Source: VGSG01 sp040756375
GTDB lineage: Bacteria; Desulfobacterota; Desulfomonilia; Desulfomonilales; Desulfomonilaceae
Direction of reading: 5' to 3'
NCBI GenBank assembly: GCA_040756375.1
Contig: JBFLZC010000009.1
Coordinates: 62,001 to 126,000, forward strand
Length of the DNA: 64,000 nt
The notes under the pieces are model-generated. The model ran no database searches. It was not told the origin of the DNA and saw only the letters and a program-made list of their open reading frames with translations. Shown one piece after another: positions 7,716-15,814 of the stretch; the stretch's first letter is position 1, and the number at the start of each line of letters is the position of its first letter. A program made the position numbers and the translations under genes.

Positions 7716-8765
7716 ATGAGAATCGGTATCGTCTTTCACAAGAACCCGTTCGCTCCACCCACTGGAATTGACCTGGTACGGTTGCGAGCCATAGCCGGTG
7801 GGCTTATCCGGCGTGGTTTCTCGGTTGACGTGATTGGGCCCGTTCACGCGGCCGGTATGATCGATGGCGTCATTCCGGTGAAACCGCTCGATGTGCTCCG
7901 TGATGGAGGACGGTACGATCTCATCAAGACCTCGTACCATTTCTCAATCAAGCTGATCGATAAGTACACGGGCCCTGTTGTATCACGGATCGTACGAGTG
8001 GTGGACCATGAGCTGCCCCAACGGGATGAGCCGTTCCGCGATGATTTGCTCTCATGCCAGGAGCTCATCCGACAGCGTGCTAGTGTCCTGGTGCTGAACA
8101 ACCGCGAAAACGAAGCGCGGTGGCGTCAGATTTATGGCTCTGAGCCACGCGTGCTTCTTGTACCCAACGGGTGCCCGTCCGAGATTCCTCAACCTCGGAG
8201 CGACCCGTACGATACTCGCCATCCGGCGGTGCTTTTCCTGGGGAGCGTTGCAGCCACTCGCATGGTGGAAATGCTCAACAAAGCTGCTCAATTGCTGCAA
8301 GGCAGGGCGACGATCCATCTGGTGGGCCTAAACAAGGCATGCATGTACGGCGGGGATGGGGGTTGCGTCCTCGATAGCCTGATCGTGGATCATGGCGAAG
8401 CATCCCATGACCGCGTTTGGGACTACATTCATCATGCTCAGGCGGGGATTGCTCTGGCTACCGGGCCCCATTCGTTTGATAACGACATATCAAAGATCTT
8501 CGACTACCTGCGGGGTGGGCTTCCTGTGGTGTCCGAAGAAGGAATTCTCCAGAATCAATTGATAGCGCGTACCGGCTTCGGACGATTCTTTGCACACGAT
8601 AAGGTGGATGAGCTGGTCTCCGGTATCTTGGAGTTTCTTGAAAGCCCGCCGGTGGCGAGTAAGGACCAGGTCATGGAGTTCATGGCTCGGGAGCACTCGT
8701 GGGATAGGCGCGTGGACGAGTACGTGAAGTTGTTTCAGGCCCTGAGGAACACAGTTCCCCGATGA
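7716..8765 (+). CDS. Glycosyltransferase-like GT-B protein
   Basis: 349 residues. The N-terminus (RIGIVFHKNPFAPPTGID, LRAIAGGLIRRGFSVDVIGP) and the mid-region VLNNRENEARWRQIYG, VLLVPNGCP and AVLFLGSV look like a GT-B glycosyltransferase. In the C-terminal half DYLRGGLPVVSEEG occupies the place of the donor-site loop. The usual EX7E motif is degenerate, so catalytic competence is uncertain. ATG at 7716 is preferred over a TTG at 7632, which would add residues unlike any GT N-terminus. It is transcribed away from the SIMPL/GT4 pair and probably belongs to the same envelope-glycan pathway. Confidence 0.75.
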   Translation: MRIGIVFHKNPFAPPTGIDLVRLRAIAGGLIRRGFSVDVIGPVHAAGMIDGVIPVKPLDVLRDGGRYDLIKTSYHFSIKLIDKYTGPVVSRIVRVVDHELPQRDEPFRDDLLSCQELIRQRASVLVLNNRENEARWRQIYGSEPRVLLVPNGCPSEIPQPRSDPYDTRHPAVLFLGSVAATRMVEMLNKAAQLLQGRATIHLVGLNKACMYGGDGGCVLDSLIVDHGEASHDRVWDYIHHAQAGIALATGPHSFDNDISKIFDYLRGGLPVVSEEGILQNQLIARTGFGRFFAHDKVDELVSGILEFLESPPVASKDQVMEFMAREHSWDRRVDEYVKLFQALRNTVPR

Positions 8766-8804
8766 GACGCGGCTTTGCGGAAGTGGAGAGGGAATCGATT
8801 TTTT

Positions 8805-8832
8805 TTCACTGGCATCAAAATAGTTGTATGCT
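8805..8832 (+). promoter_or_regulatory. Weak promoter candidate for the nfu-like gene
   Basis: TTCACT (8805-8810), a 16-bp spacer and TATGCT (8827-8832), about 50 bp upstream of the NifU-like gene. Confidence 0.35.
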
Positions 8833-8882
8833 AAGGTAGTTCCCTGCGTCACCACCAGGCTAGAACCGAAAGGAGTTCAACA

Positions 8883-9104
8883 ATGAAGGAAAAAGTGCAG
8901 GCCGCGCTGGATACCGTAAGACCCCAGCTTCAGGCCGATGGCGGCGATTGCGAATTAATCGACGTGACCGACGATGGTGTGGTCAGAGTCCGCCTGACAG
9001 GCGCGTGCGGCGGCTGTCCCATGAGCCAGATGACCTTGAAGATGGGCATCGAGCGAGTTCTCAAAGACAGAGTACCCGACGTGAAGGCGGTGGAGGCCGT
9101 GTGA
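8883..9104 (+). CDS. NifU C-terminal-like (Nfu) Fe-S carrier
   Basis: A 73-residue stand-alone NifU C-terminal domain. The cluster-binding CGGCPMS motif (CxxC) and the preceding LQADGGDCELIDV are characteristic. Such proteins carry a [4Fe-4S] cluster between subunits and deliver it to apo-targets. Many radical-SAM and Fe-S enzymes are encoded in this window, so demand for a carrier is plausible. The start ATG has AAAGGAG 8 nt upstream. It is monocistronic, with a strong hairpin terminator about 170 bp downstream. Confidence 0.92.
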   Translation: MKEKVQAALDTVRPQLQADGGDCELIDVTDDGVVRVRLTGACGGCPMSQMTLKMGIERVLKDRVPDVKAVEAV

Positions 9105-9277
9105 GCACGCGGATTTTCCCGGCGCGTGATCATCCGGAGTGATCCCACGTATTTGTATGGTTCCGTGGGTGCAAGCGTCTGCCGACAGTGGCAGACGAGA
9201 AGCCTTGCCAAGCGAGATTGATGATCCGGGTGGGGTCGCAACATGGAATAACCGGAAACCTCGAATACGTTATGCTG

Positions 9278-9313
9278 GAGGGAGAGCAAAAAACAGGCTC
9301 TCCCTCGCTTTTT
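9278..9313 (+). terminator. Rho-independent terminator after nfu
   Basis: A perfect 10-bp stem (GAGGGAGAGC / GCTCTCCCTC) with an 8-nt A-rich loop is followed by GCTTTTT. Confidence 0.8.
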
Positions 9314-9369
9314 GTGTGTGCAATCGTTCACTTGGGCGGGGCAAACCGCCGACGGTGGCCTCACGAGAA

Positions 9370-9444
9370 CAGTAGGACCGGCATCTTGCCGGTCAGGCGT
9401 CTCATCCGCGTCGTCCAAGGACCGGCAAGATGCCGGCCCTACTG
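9370..9444. repeat. 24-bp inverted repeat (ACCGGCAAGATGCCGG type)
   Basis: Arms 9370-9393 and 9421-9444 pair with one mismatch around a 27-nt loop. Each arm itself contains the palindrome CCGGCAtcttGCCGG. It looks like a member of a dispersed extragenic palindrome family; only one copy was noticed in this window. Confidence 0.7.
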
Positions 9445-9517
9445 AGGATCTTAATCCGGCGAAACGGACCGGTTTTCAACGGATGGTCGAACGATTGGTT
9501 GTATGCGGGACTTTTAT

Positions 9518-9546
9518 TTGACTTCAGATGCTAATACGGGTATTTT
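9518..9546 (+). promoter_or_regulatory. prs promoter
   Basis: TTGACT (9518-9523), a 17-bp spacer and TATTTT (9541-9546), about 46 bp before the prs start codon. Confidence 0.6.
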
Positions 9547-9592
9547 GATAATTTCTACTTTAGGCCAAGAGATCTGATCCGAGGCGTCTCTC

Positions 9593-10540
9593 ATGAGGGT
9601 AGGACTCAAACTCTTTGCAGGAAACTCCAATCCTAAGCTGGCCGAGGCCATAGCTCGCTGGATGGGCATACCCACGGGCGCGGCAATGGTGTCGGCGTTC
9701 AGCGATGGCGAGATCCAGGTAGAATTTCGAGAAAACGTGCGAGGCATGGACGTCTTTGTCATCCAGTCCACCTGCCGACCGGTGAATGACCACATACTCG
9801 AGCTGCTCGTCATGATCGACGCGCTCAAGAGGGCTTCCACAAGTCGGATCACCGCTGTGATCCCCTATTACGGATATTCCCGCCAGGATCGAAAGGTTGC
9901 CAGCCGAGCGCCCATCACGGCGAAGCTCATAGCAAACCTTATCACCGCGGCGGGCGCGGACCGCGTGCTCACCATCGATCTACACGCAGGCCAGATTCAG
10001 GGCTTCTTCGATATCCCCGTGGATAACCTCTATGCCGCGGTAACTCTTGCTGAAGCGATCAAGAACAACCACTTGGCCAATGAGAGCATGGTGGTTTCGC
10101 CGGACGCAGGAGGAGTGGAGCGAGCCAGGGATTTTGCCAAGCGCCTTGGAAGCAGCCTGGCCATCATCGACAAGCGGCGCGCCAAGCCCAATGAAGCGGA
10201 AGTTATGCATGTCATCGGAGATGTAGAGGGCAAAGATTGCATCGTCGTAGACGACATGGTCGACACTGCCGGTACCCTTGTCAAAGGGGCAATAGCCTTG
10301 CAGAAGGCCGGCGCGCGCAAGATCTACTCTTGTTGCACACATGCAGTGCTTTCAGGCGACGCGGTAAACAAGATCAATAACTCTCCCATCGAACGGGTGT
10401 ACGTGACGGATACGATCCCATTGGACGAGAAGGTGGCCGCGTGCCCGAAACTGCAAGTTCAGTCGATGGCCCCTCTGTTGGGAGAGGCTATCAGCAGAAT
10501 TCATCGGGAGGTTTCTCTCTCCGAACTCTTTCTGCGATAG
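9593..10540 (+). CDS. prs: Ribose-phosphate pyrophosphokinase
   Basis: The 315-residue enzyme makes PRPP from ribose 5-phosphate and ATP, feeding purine, pyrimidine, histidine and NAD synthesis. The Mg-ATP/ribose-phosphate elements are clear: YYGYSRQDRK, the DLHAGQIQGFFDIP motif and the PRPP loop VVDDMVDTAGTL. Length matches bacterial class I enzymes. The ATG at 9593 follows a CCGAGG about 10 nt upstream. The order prs then ribosomal protein L25 (68 bp apart) is common in Proteobacteria and suggests co-transcription. Confidence 0.97.
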   Translation: MRVGLKLFAGNSNPKLAEAIARWMGIPTGAAMVSAFSDGEIQVEFRENVRGMDVFVIQSTCRPVNDHILELLVMIDALKRASTSRITAVIPYYGYSRQDRKVASRAPITAKLIANLITAAGADRVLTIDLHAGQIQGFFDIPVDNLYAAVTLAEAIKNNHLANESMVVSPDAGGVERARDFAKRLGSSLAIIDKRRAKPNEAEVMHVIGDVEGKDCIVVDDMVDTAGTLVKGAIALQKAGARKIYSCCTHAVLSGDAVNKINNSPIERVYVTDTIPLDEKVAACPKLQVQSMAPLLGEAISRIHREVSLSELFLR

Positions 10541-10608
10541 CTGCCGGATGATTCATCCGATTATGAAGGTATGCACGGATCCCATGCTGATCCCGTGCGG
10601 AGGTGAAT

Positions 10609-11256
10609 ATGAACAAGATTGCATTGGACGCGGATAAGCGCTCAGAAACAGGAAAAGGACCGGCCCGTAGACTGCGGGCAGCGGGCAAAATCCCCGCGGT
10701 CTTCTATGGCTCCAAGACTGAACCCATACACCTCGCAGTGGATCGCCGCGAGTTCAAGAAATCCATGGACCAGGCCGGCGCCAACGTGCTCTTTGACCTG
10801 AAGATCAAGGACGCGGGCAAGGGCTCCATCCGAACAGCCATCCTCAAAGAGCGGCAAACCAAACCTGCCGACGGCGCAATCGTGCACCTCGATTTTGTCG
10901 AGATCTTCAAAGACGTGGCTATCGAGGTCACCGTGCCCTTGGAGTTCGTTGGGAAATCCAAGGGAATTGAAAAAGGCGGTCTTCTTGAGATAGCCGCAAG
11001 GCAGGTTTTGGTCTCCTGCCTTCCCGGCGATATCCCTGCGACCATTCAGGTTGACGTGTCAGAAGTCGATCTGGGTCACACGTTGCATGTGGGCGACATC
11101 GTGCTCCCGCGCGGGGTGGAACTGCGGCAAGACCCGGCCCTCGCGGTGGCCACGGTGGTGACCCCGTCCGGAATTGAGGCGCCCGCGCCTCCTGAAGAGG
11201 CCGCTGAGGTCGAGGGTGAACAAGCCCCGCCAAAGGGTACGCCCGCAGAAAGTTAA
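10609..11256 (+). CDS. rplY: Ribosomal protein L25/general stress protein Ctc
   Basis: The 215-residue Ctc-type L25 has an N-terminal 5S-rRNA-binding domain (about 1-95; GKGPARRLRAAGKIPAVFYG) and the C-terminal TL5 domain with VSCLPGDIPATIQVDVSEVD and LGHTLHVGDIVLP. It ends in an acidic, Pro/Ala-rich tail. It binds 5S rRNA in the large ribosomal subunit. The ATG at 10609 lies 5 nt after GGAGG; the GTG at 10603 sits inside that site and is rejected. The peptidyl-tRNA hydrolase gene that often follows is absent; a hairpin lies 85 bp downstream. Confidence 0.96.
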   Translation: MNKIALDADKRSETGKGPARRLRAAGKIPAVFYGSKTEPIHLAVDRREFKKSMDQAGANVLFDLKIKDAGKGSIRTAILKERQTKPADGAIVHLDFVEIFKDVAIEVTVPLEFVGKSKGIEKGGLLEIAARQVLVSCLPGDIPATIQVDVSEVDLGHTLHVGDIVLPRGVELRQDPALAVATVVTPSGIEAPAPPEEAAEVEGEQAPPKGTPAES

Positions 11257-11340
11257 GCTCTGGAATTGGTATATTCGGCGTCTTGACCCCGGCAATTCCG
11301 TCCAACCCAAAAACGCTTTCGCGAGTACAGTCACGTATAC

Positions 11341-11375
11341 GGGTGTCACTGCTGGGCAAGCCAGCAGTGGCACCC
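11341..11375. terminator. 15-bp hairpin between rplY and yhhN
   Basis: GGGTGTCACTGCTGG (11341-11355) pairs with 11361-11375 across a 5-nt loop with one G:T-type mismatch. It sits between convergent genes and may act as a bidirectional terminator. It has no U-run, and the GGTGCCACTG core resembles the repeat near 24326-24355, so it may equally be a dispersed repeat. Confidence 0.5.
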
Positions 11376-11493
11376 AAACACGGTCTTCATTCATTTGATT
11401 CCAACTGCAAGTTGTGAGGATTCTCGAGAGGCACCACACTCGCGTGATCATCACGGTCTAGCCTTGATCGCCCCTCGGGGAATGCGTTGGAAA

Positions 11494-12144
11494 TCAACCG
11501 ACGAGGCCTACCGAAAAGGCAATAAGGAACTGACCTGCATAGTACAGGGGCAGCCCGAGGAGTCGATTCAGGAATTGCCTACGCACGAAACGGTCCCGTG
11601 CAACGAACAGATCTGACAGGTAAAACAAGAGCGCACCCAGGAAAATGGCGCTTCCACCAAGGGGGTGGATGGCAGGATTGCAATAAGCAGCCCACGCAGC
11701 AATAAGCATCACGCTGATGACAATCACGTAAACGCCCACTGGGCCCACCATGGGCCCAAGTCGCGGGCGCAGCCACAGGAACACCGCCACGCTTGCAGCC
11801 ACGATTACCAACGAGACCGGACTGAGCCAAAGTTCGATTACTGTCAGGCCTGCGAACGCCACAATGTAGAGCAGGTGGCCGGCGAGAAACGCGACCAGGC
11901 CGGCCCGGAAGGCTCGATCTCCAGGTAAGGCCAAGCAGACATCTCCCACCAGCCCCAGAACCAGCCCAACCAAAACCCAAAGGTAGTACGCGGGCAGAGG
12001 GTGCGGCTGAACCAATGCAGTCAACACAAAGAGGCAGGAAAGCGGCGTCTTGAACCACAGAACTCGGTTCCCGCTCTGCTTCTTCTCTTCGATCAAAAGC
12101 CCGATCAGCAACACCAAAGCAATTACAACGATCGCCAGGGACAT
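11494..12144 (-). CDS. Lysoplasmalogenase family (YhhN) membrane protein
   Basis: This 216-residue polytopic protein has about eight hydrophobic segments. LGLVGDVCLALPGDRAFRAG and LGALLFYLSDLFVARDRF carry the paired acidic residues (GD, SD) conserved in YhhN/TMEM86 proteins. Characterised members hydrolyse the vinyl-ether bond of lysoplasmalogens. Plasmalogens occur in anaerobes, which fits the inferred lifestyle. It is last in the run nrdR-ribD-sua5-yhhN, 9 bp after the preceding stop. AGAGG lies 8 nt before the ATG. Confidence 0.85.
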   Translation of the reverse strand: MSLAIVVIALVLLIGLLIEEKKQSGNRVLWFKTPLSCLFVLTALVQPHPLPAYYLWVLVGLVLGLVGDVCLALPGDRAFRAGLVAFLAGHLLYIVAFAGLTVIELWLSPVSLVIVAASVAVFLWLRPRLGPMVGPVGVYVIVISVMLIAAWAAYCNPAIHPLGGSAIFLGALLFYLSDLFVARDRFVRRQFLNRLLGLPLYYAGQFLIAFSVGLVG

Positions 12145-12153
12145 TGACGGCCT

Positions 12154-12765
12154 CTACTGAAAAGAACTGACATCTCCCTTGCCTTCCCTGAGCACTACGG
12201 GCTGGTCGTCATCAACAAGACTGACGATGGAAGAGGGCTCAGGGAAAAAGACCCCTCCGTCGATCACCAGATCCACCTGGTCTTTGTAACTACGATCTAT
12301 TTCTTTGGGGTCGTCCATCAATTGATCGTCGGGCAAGCGCACGGATGAGCTGAGGATAGGATTTCCCAAAGTTTCCACCAGCGCCTGGCATATCCGATTG
12401 TCGGGGATGCGGATGCCGACTTCCTGACGTTTGGTAAGTACTATTCTGGGCACCAATCTGGTAGCCTTCAGAACAAAGGTATACGGCCCCGGCAGAAAGC
12501 GCCGCAGGACGCGGTACGTGGCGTCGGTCACCTGCGCATAATGGGAAATCTGTTTCAGGTCTGAAAAGACAAAGGTCAAAGGGCGCTTTTCATCCATCCT
12601 CTTGATACGACGGACGCGACTCAACGACTTCTTGCTGTTCATATCGCATCCGAGGCCGTACACGGTGTCGGTCGGGTAGACGATAACTCCATCAGCCCTG
12701 AGGATTTCCGCAACGCGGGCAATGCGCCGGGGCTGAGGGTGGAGTGGGTTGATTTGCAGAATCAC
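12154..12765 (-). CDS. Sua5/YciO/YrdC/YwlC family protein
   Basis: The 203-residue protein has the YrdC fold: ILRADGVIVYPTDTVYGLGC, the KRPLTFVFSDL loop, and GNPILSSSVRLPDD. YrdC/Sua5 members make L-threonylcarbamoyl-AMP for the t6A37 modification of ANN-decoding tRNAs. The RRIKRMDEKRPLTF region resembles the YciO branch, whose role in t6A is debated, so the exact assignment is open. I use a GTG start at 12765, with TTGAGG 8-9 nt upstream and only 11 bp from the ribD stop. The longer open frame to 13002 merely overlaps ribD. Confidence 0.85.
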   Translation of the reverse strand: MILQINPLHPQPRRIARVAEILRADGVIVYPTDTVYGLGCDMNSKKSLSRVRRIKRMDEKRPLTFVFSDLKQISHYAQVTDATYRVLRRFLPGPYTFVLKATRLVPRIVLTKRQEVGIRIPDNRICQALVETLGNPILSSSVRLPDDQLMDDPKEIDRSYKDQVDLVIDGGVFFPEPSSIVSLVDDDQPVVLREGKGDVSSFQ

Positions 12766-12776
12766 AGCGGTTTGCC

Positions 12777-13964
12777 TCAATTGCCTCTGGTCCGAGACTT
12801 GGGCGCTCGGGCTTTGCCCGGGGCGGGGCCGCCCATAACTGAATAATCGATCCGTCCCGACACCAGGATGTCCGGTCCGACGCTGCTGATCTTCACGTCC
12901 TTCATGCGGGGCGCTTCGGGCAGCTTGCGCACGCCTTTTCCGCCCACGCCCGCGGGCGCGTCCGCCCCCCCAATAATCATAGGTGAGTAGTAGAAGAGGC
13001 ACCGGTCGGTGACCTTGGATTCCAGGACAGACCAGGCTAAGCTCGCACCCCCTTCTACCAGTACCGATGTAATGCCGCGTCTGTAGAGAGCACGCATCAG
13101 GTCCGGGAGATCCACGCTATCCCGGCCGCGGGTGCGCACGATCTGCGCGCCTTTCTTTTCCAGCAAGGTCGCACTCTTGGCAGGCGCGTCTTTCCGGCAC
13201 GCGATGATAACGCTGGCTTCCGATGCAGGGTTGAAAACCGCAGCATCCGGCGGCGTTCTCAGGTTTGAGTCCACCACGATTCGGATCGGGTCTCGTCCTC
13301 GTTTGCGCGCAAGACGCGTGGTCAAGGCCGGGTTGTCCGCGGTTACGGTCCCGATCCCGACCATTACAGCCGAAACTCGATCCCTCAACACGTGAACCTG
13401 ACGGCGAGACGCCTCGGACGTAATCCACCTGGATTCGCCCGTCCGAGTTGCGATCCGCCCATCCAGACTCATCGCCAGCTTGAGATACACGAAAGGCCGA
13501 CGCAGGGTCACGTTGACGACGTAGATTTCATTCAGGAGGCGGCACTGATCTTCCAACACATGCCCGACCACTTCAACTCCGGACGCGCGCAGGAACGCCC
13601 CTCCGCCTCCTTCCACGTCCGGATTGAGGTCTTCCATGCCGTACCAGACCTTCCTTATACCTGCTTCGAGGATCGCCCTTGTGCAGGGCGGCGTGCGCCC
13701 GTGATGGTTGCACGGTTCAAGGGTAACGAAGAGCTCGGCCCCTCGTGCCTGTCGATGCGCTTGGGTCAAGGCTTCGATTTCGGCATGTGGCTGTCCCACG
13801 GCACGGTGATAGCCTTCACCGATAACCTTGCCCGCTTTCACCACTACCGCACCGACCATAGGATTCGGCGCAGTCCTCCCCAGGCCGCGGCGGGCCAGCC
13901 GCAAGGCACGACCCATGAATTGTTCAACTACAGGGGGAATCCTGGATTCCTTGTTGGTTCTCAT
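12777..13964 (-). CDS. ribD: Bifunctional riboflavin biosynthesis protein RibD
   Basis: 395 residues with both RibD domains. The N-terminal deaminase (about 1-150) has the zinc motif HAEIEAL...PCNHHGRTPPC. The C-terminal NADPH reductase domain (about 155-375) carries LKLAMSLDGRIATRTGES, TVTADNPALTTR and LVEGGASL. It converts the pyrimidine product of GTP cyclohydrolase II to 5-amino-6-ribitylamino-uracil phosphate. It overlaps the end of nrdR by 41 bp, and nrdR-ribD is a common deltaproteobacterial arrangement. The last 25 residues (PAPGKARAPKSRTRGN) are a basic extension. No other riboflavin genes lie in this window. Confidence 0.95.
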   Translation of the reverse strand: MRTNKESRIPPVVEQFMGRALRLARRGLGRTAPNPMVGAVVVKAGKVIGEGYHRAVGQPHAEIEALTQAHRQARGAELFVTLEPCNHHGRTPPCTRAILEAGIRKVWYGMEDLNPDVEGGGGAFLRASGVEVVGHVLEDQCRLLNEIYVVNVTLRRPFVYLKLAMSLDGRIATRTGESRWITSEASRRQVHVLRDRVSAVMVGIGTVTADNPALTTRLARKRGRDPIRIVVDSNLRTPPDAAVFNPASEASVIIACRKDAPAKSATLLEKKGAQIVRTRGRDSVDLPDLMRALYRRGITSVLVEGGASLAWSVLESKVTDRCLFYYSPMIIGGADAPAGVGGKGVRKLPEAPRMKDVKISSVGPDILVSGRIDYSVMGGPAPGKARAPKSRTRGN

Positions 13965-14457
13965 CCGGGGGTCCGTTTTGGGGCAGGCGCTCTGTCCTGG
14001 CTTCTTTGAGGCCGGACAGTTCTTTGATCTCGGTTATAAACTCCTCAATGTCCCGGAAGGAACGATACACCGATGCAAAGCGCACATACGCCACCGCGTC
14101 CATTTGCCTCAGCTCGTCCATGACTCGTTCGCCGATGTACTGGACGCTGACTTCCTTCTCAGGCCCCTCCATTAGCTCCTGCTCGATCGCATCCGCCACC
14201 GCCTCAATTCTGTCAACGCTGACGGGTCTCTTCTCACAGGCTCGACGCATCCCTTCGATGATCTTGCGTCTATCGAACGCTTCACGGCGCCCATCCTTCT
14301 TGATTACAAAGGGGAGGCTTTCCTCTATGCGTTCGTACGTGGTAAATCTCTTCTTGCACACGAGACATTCCCGTCGCCGTCGGATCGCTGAGCTGTCCTT
14401 GGCAAGCCGGGAATCGATGACTCGATCATCGACGGCACCACACCTGGGGCATTTCAT
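13924..14457 (-). CDS. nrdR: Transcriptional repressor NrdR
   Basis: The 177-residue NrdR has an N-terminal zinc ribbon (MKCPRCG...CLVCKKRFTTYE) and an ATP-cone (about 45-140) that senses ATP/dATP to repress ribonucleotide reductase genes. The second of two adjacent ATGs (14457) is chosen because it gives MKCPRCG and the better distance to AAGGTGG. Its C-terminal tail (about 25 residues) is longer than usual and overlaps the ribD start by 41 bp, indicating translational coupling. No NrdR box was recognised upstream. Confidence 0.95.
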   Translation of the reverse strand: MKCPRCGAVDDRVIDSRLAKDSSAIRRRRECLVCKKRFTTYERIEESLPFVIKKDGRREAFDRRKIIEGMRRACEKRPVSVDRIEAVADAIEQELMEGPEKEVSVQYIGERVMDELRQMDAVAYVRFASVYRSFRDIEEFITEIKELSGLKEARTERLPQNGPPDENQQGIQDSPCS

Positions 14458-14654
14458 CATGCACCACCTTGGTGGGAATGGGCAGATCTCGGATAATCGC
14501 AACCGTTATTTATAACGAATCTCAGGATGATGCAAGCAGAATTAAGAATTTTCTTTCCTTGATGTCCTCGCAGGCCGGAGGCTTTCAGGAAAAAGCGTCA
14601 GTCTTGTTCTCCACGGTTCACCGACCCAGCACGATGCATAATGTAATCAGTAAA

Positions 14655-15038
14655 ATGAAGAAAAATAATTATGCCACACCAGGTGACTGGGCATTAGTCG
14701 GGTCACTGCTCGCCCTCTCAGCGATCCTCTTCTTCGCGCTCCCGGGCTGGGTCGGCTCAGAAGGAACACTCGTAGAAGTTCGCCGCGGGGAAAAGATTTT
14801 CGGGAGATATGACCTAGATCGGGACCGAGTCGTCGAGGTTCCCGGCCCCTTTGGAATCACCAAGGTTGAGATCAAACAAAAACGTGCCTGCGTCACGGAA
14901 TCACCCTGTCCTCACAAATACTGCCTGCACATGGGATCGGTTGACCGGAACGGAGGACTCGTGGTGTGCGTCCCAAACGAGGTTATCCTGCAGATGGGCA
15001 AAGAACGGCCCGATGGCCTGGACGCGGTGAGCCAATGA
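14655..15038 (+). CDS. NusG domain II (DUF1312-type) protein
   Basis: 127 residues: a short cytoplasmic N-terminus, one membrane segment (LVGSLLALSAILFFALPG) and an external NusG-II-like beta domain with the conserved TESPCPHKYCLHMG cysteine motif. Such small anchored proteins commonly precede the Gx transporter, and the pair is suspected to act in isoprenoid/quinone or flavin-linked envelope processes. The function is unproven. The downstream gene overlaps by 4 bp (ATGA). Start choice is uncertain: ATG 14655 gives the family N-terminus but has no clear ribosome site; 14634 is an alternative. Confidence 0.8.
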   Translation: MKKNNYATPGDWALVGSLLALSAILFFALPGWVGSEGTLVEVRRGEKIFGRYDLDRDRVVEVPGPFGITKVEIKQKRACVTESPCPHKYCLHMGSVDRNGGLVVCVPNEVILQMGKERPDGLDAVSQ

Positions 15039-15565
15039 CCGATCGGGTGAGTCACTTGGCGCGACTCGGGCTGCTCCTGGCGCTCGCCACCGTCATTCAC
15101 ACCGCGGAGGCCTTCCTGCCGATCACGGTAGCGTGGTTTCGGTTTGGCTTCGCCAATATCATCGGTCTTGCCACCCTGTATCTCTTCGGATTCAAAGATG
15201 CGCTCCTGTTGACCCTGGGACGAATCTTCCTCGGGTCGCTCCTCGGCGGTCTCTTCGGATCCCCCGCCTTTATCCTCTCCCTTTCGGGAGGCGTGTGCGC
15301 CATAGTGGCGATGGGTCTGGTCCACAGAGTTTCGGGACGAGTCTTCTCGGAGGTCGGGATCAGCATGATGGGGGCAGTGTTCCACAATCTCGGTCAACTA
15401 GCCGCCGCGTACCTGATTATTATTCGCAACGAAGCTATCCTTCTCCTCCTGCCGCTCCTGTTGCTCGCGGCTACGGCAACCGGCTTCATCAACGGCTTGG
15501 CAGCCAGATTCTTCATCCGCCACTTCCAGAACACTTCACAGACCGACCACCCAAGGAAAACCTAA
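15035..15565 (+). CDS. Gx transporter family/heptaprenyl diphosphate synthase component I-like
   Basis: A 176-residue integral membrane protein with about five segments. Its conserved features include WFRFGFANIIGLATLYLFGF, GRIFLGSLLGGLFGSPAF and the GAVFHNLGQL motif. It belongs to the Hpre_diP_synt_I/Gx family (PF07456), whose ECF-transporter-S-like shape suggests substrate binding or transport rather than prenyl transfer. The ATG overlaps the NusG-II stop, so the two proteins are translationally coupled and probably form a complex. A strong palindromic repeat lies 50 bp downstream. Confidence 0.85.
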   Translation: MTDRVSHLARLGLLLALATVIHTAEAFLPITVAWFRFGFANIIGLATLYLFGFKDALLLTLGRIFLGSLLGGLFGSPAFILSLSGGVCAIVAMGLVHRVSGRVFSEVGISMMGAVFHNLGQLAAAYLIIIRNEAILLLLPLLLLAATATGFINGLAARFFIRHFQNTSQTDHPRKT

Positions 15566-15617
15566 GCTCATAAGAGTTCGCTTCCGAACGGTGAAGATGA
15601 CGTCGAAGCAAGAGTAA

Positions 15618-15670
15618 CCGTAGGTCGGGTTGAATCCCGCGTTCTGCGCGGGATTCAACCCGACCTACGG
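15618..15670. repeat. Perfect 24-bp palindromic (REP-like) element
   Basis: Arms 15618-15641 (CCGTAGGTCGGGTTGAATCC...) and 15647-15670 are perfect inverted repeats around a 5-nt loop. Elements of this GTAGGTCGGGTTGAA type are common extragenic palindromes. The hairpin could also stop transcription from the Gx operon. No RAYT transposase gene was seen in the window. Confidence 0.8.
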
Positions 15671-15742
15671 CATGCTCCCGAAAAGGCGCTCTTGGATCTG
15701 TGCGCGTGCCTACGGCGAACTGCGCGGAACACGGCTTTCTGC

Positions 15743-15771
15743 TTGACAATCACTTGAAATATTACTACGCT
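15743..15771 (+). promoter_or_regulatory. Promoter of the efflux adaptor operon
   Basis: TTGACA (15743-15748), a 17-bp spacer and TACGCT (15766-15771); an alternative -10, TATGAT, overlaps at 15771-15776. It lies about 45 bp before the adaptor start. Confidence 0.6.
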
Positions 15772-15814
15772 ATGATAAGAAATTAAAGTAACTTAGGCGA
15801 AAAAATGCCAACAT

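Larger units (their letters stand above)
9105..9592. other. Intergenic region between nfu and prs
   Basis: This 488-bp gap contains a Rho-independent terminator (9278-9313), a long palindromic repeat (9370-9444) and the prs promoter (9518-9546). A smaller hairpin, GTCTGCC/GGCAGAC, lies near 9177-9196. I see no coding sequence. Confidence 0.7.

Noticed and set aside
9105..9592. tRNA gene upstream of prs
   Set aside because: A tRNA is often found there in relatives, but I found no cloverleaf.
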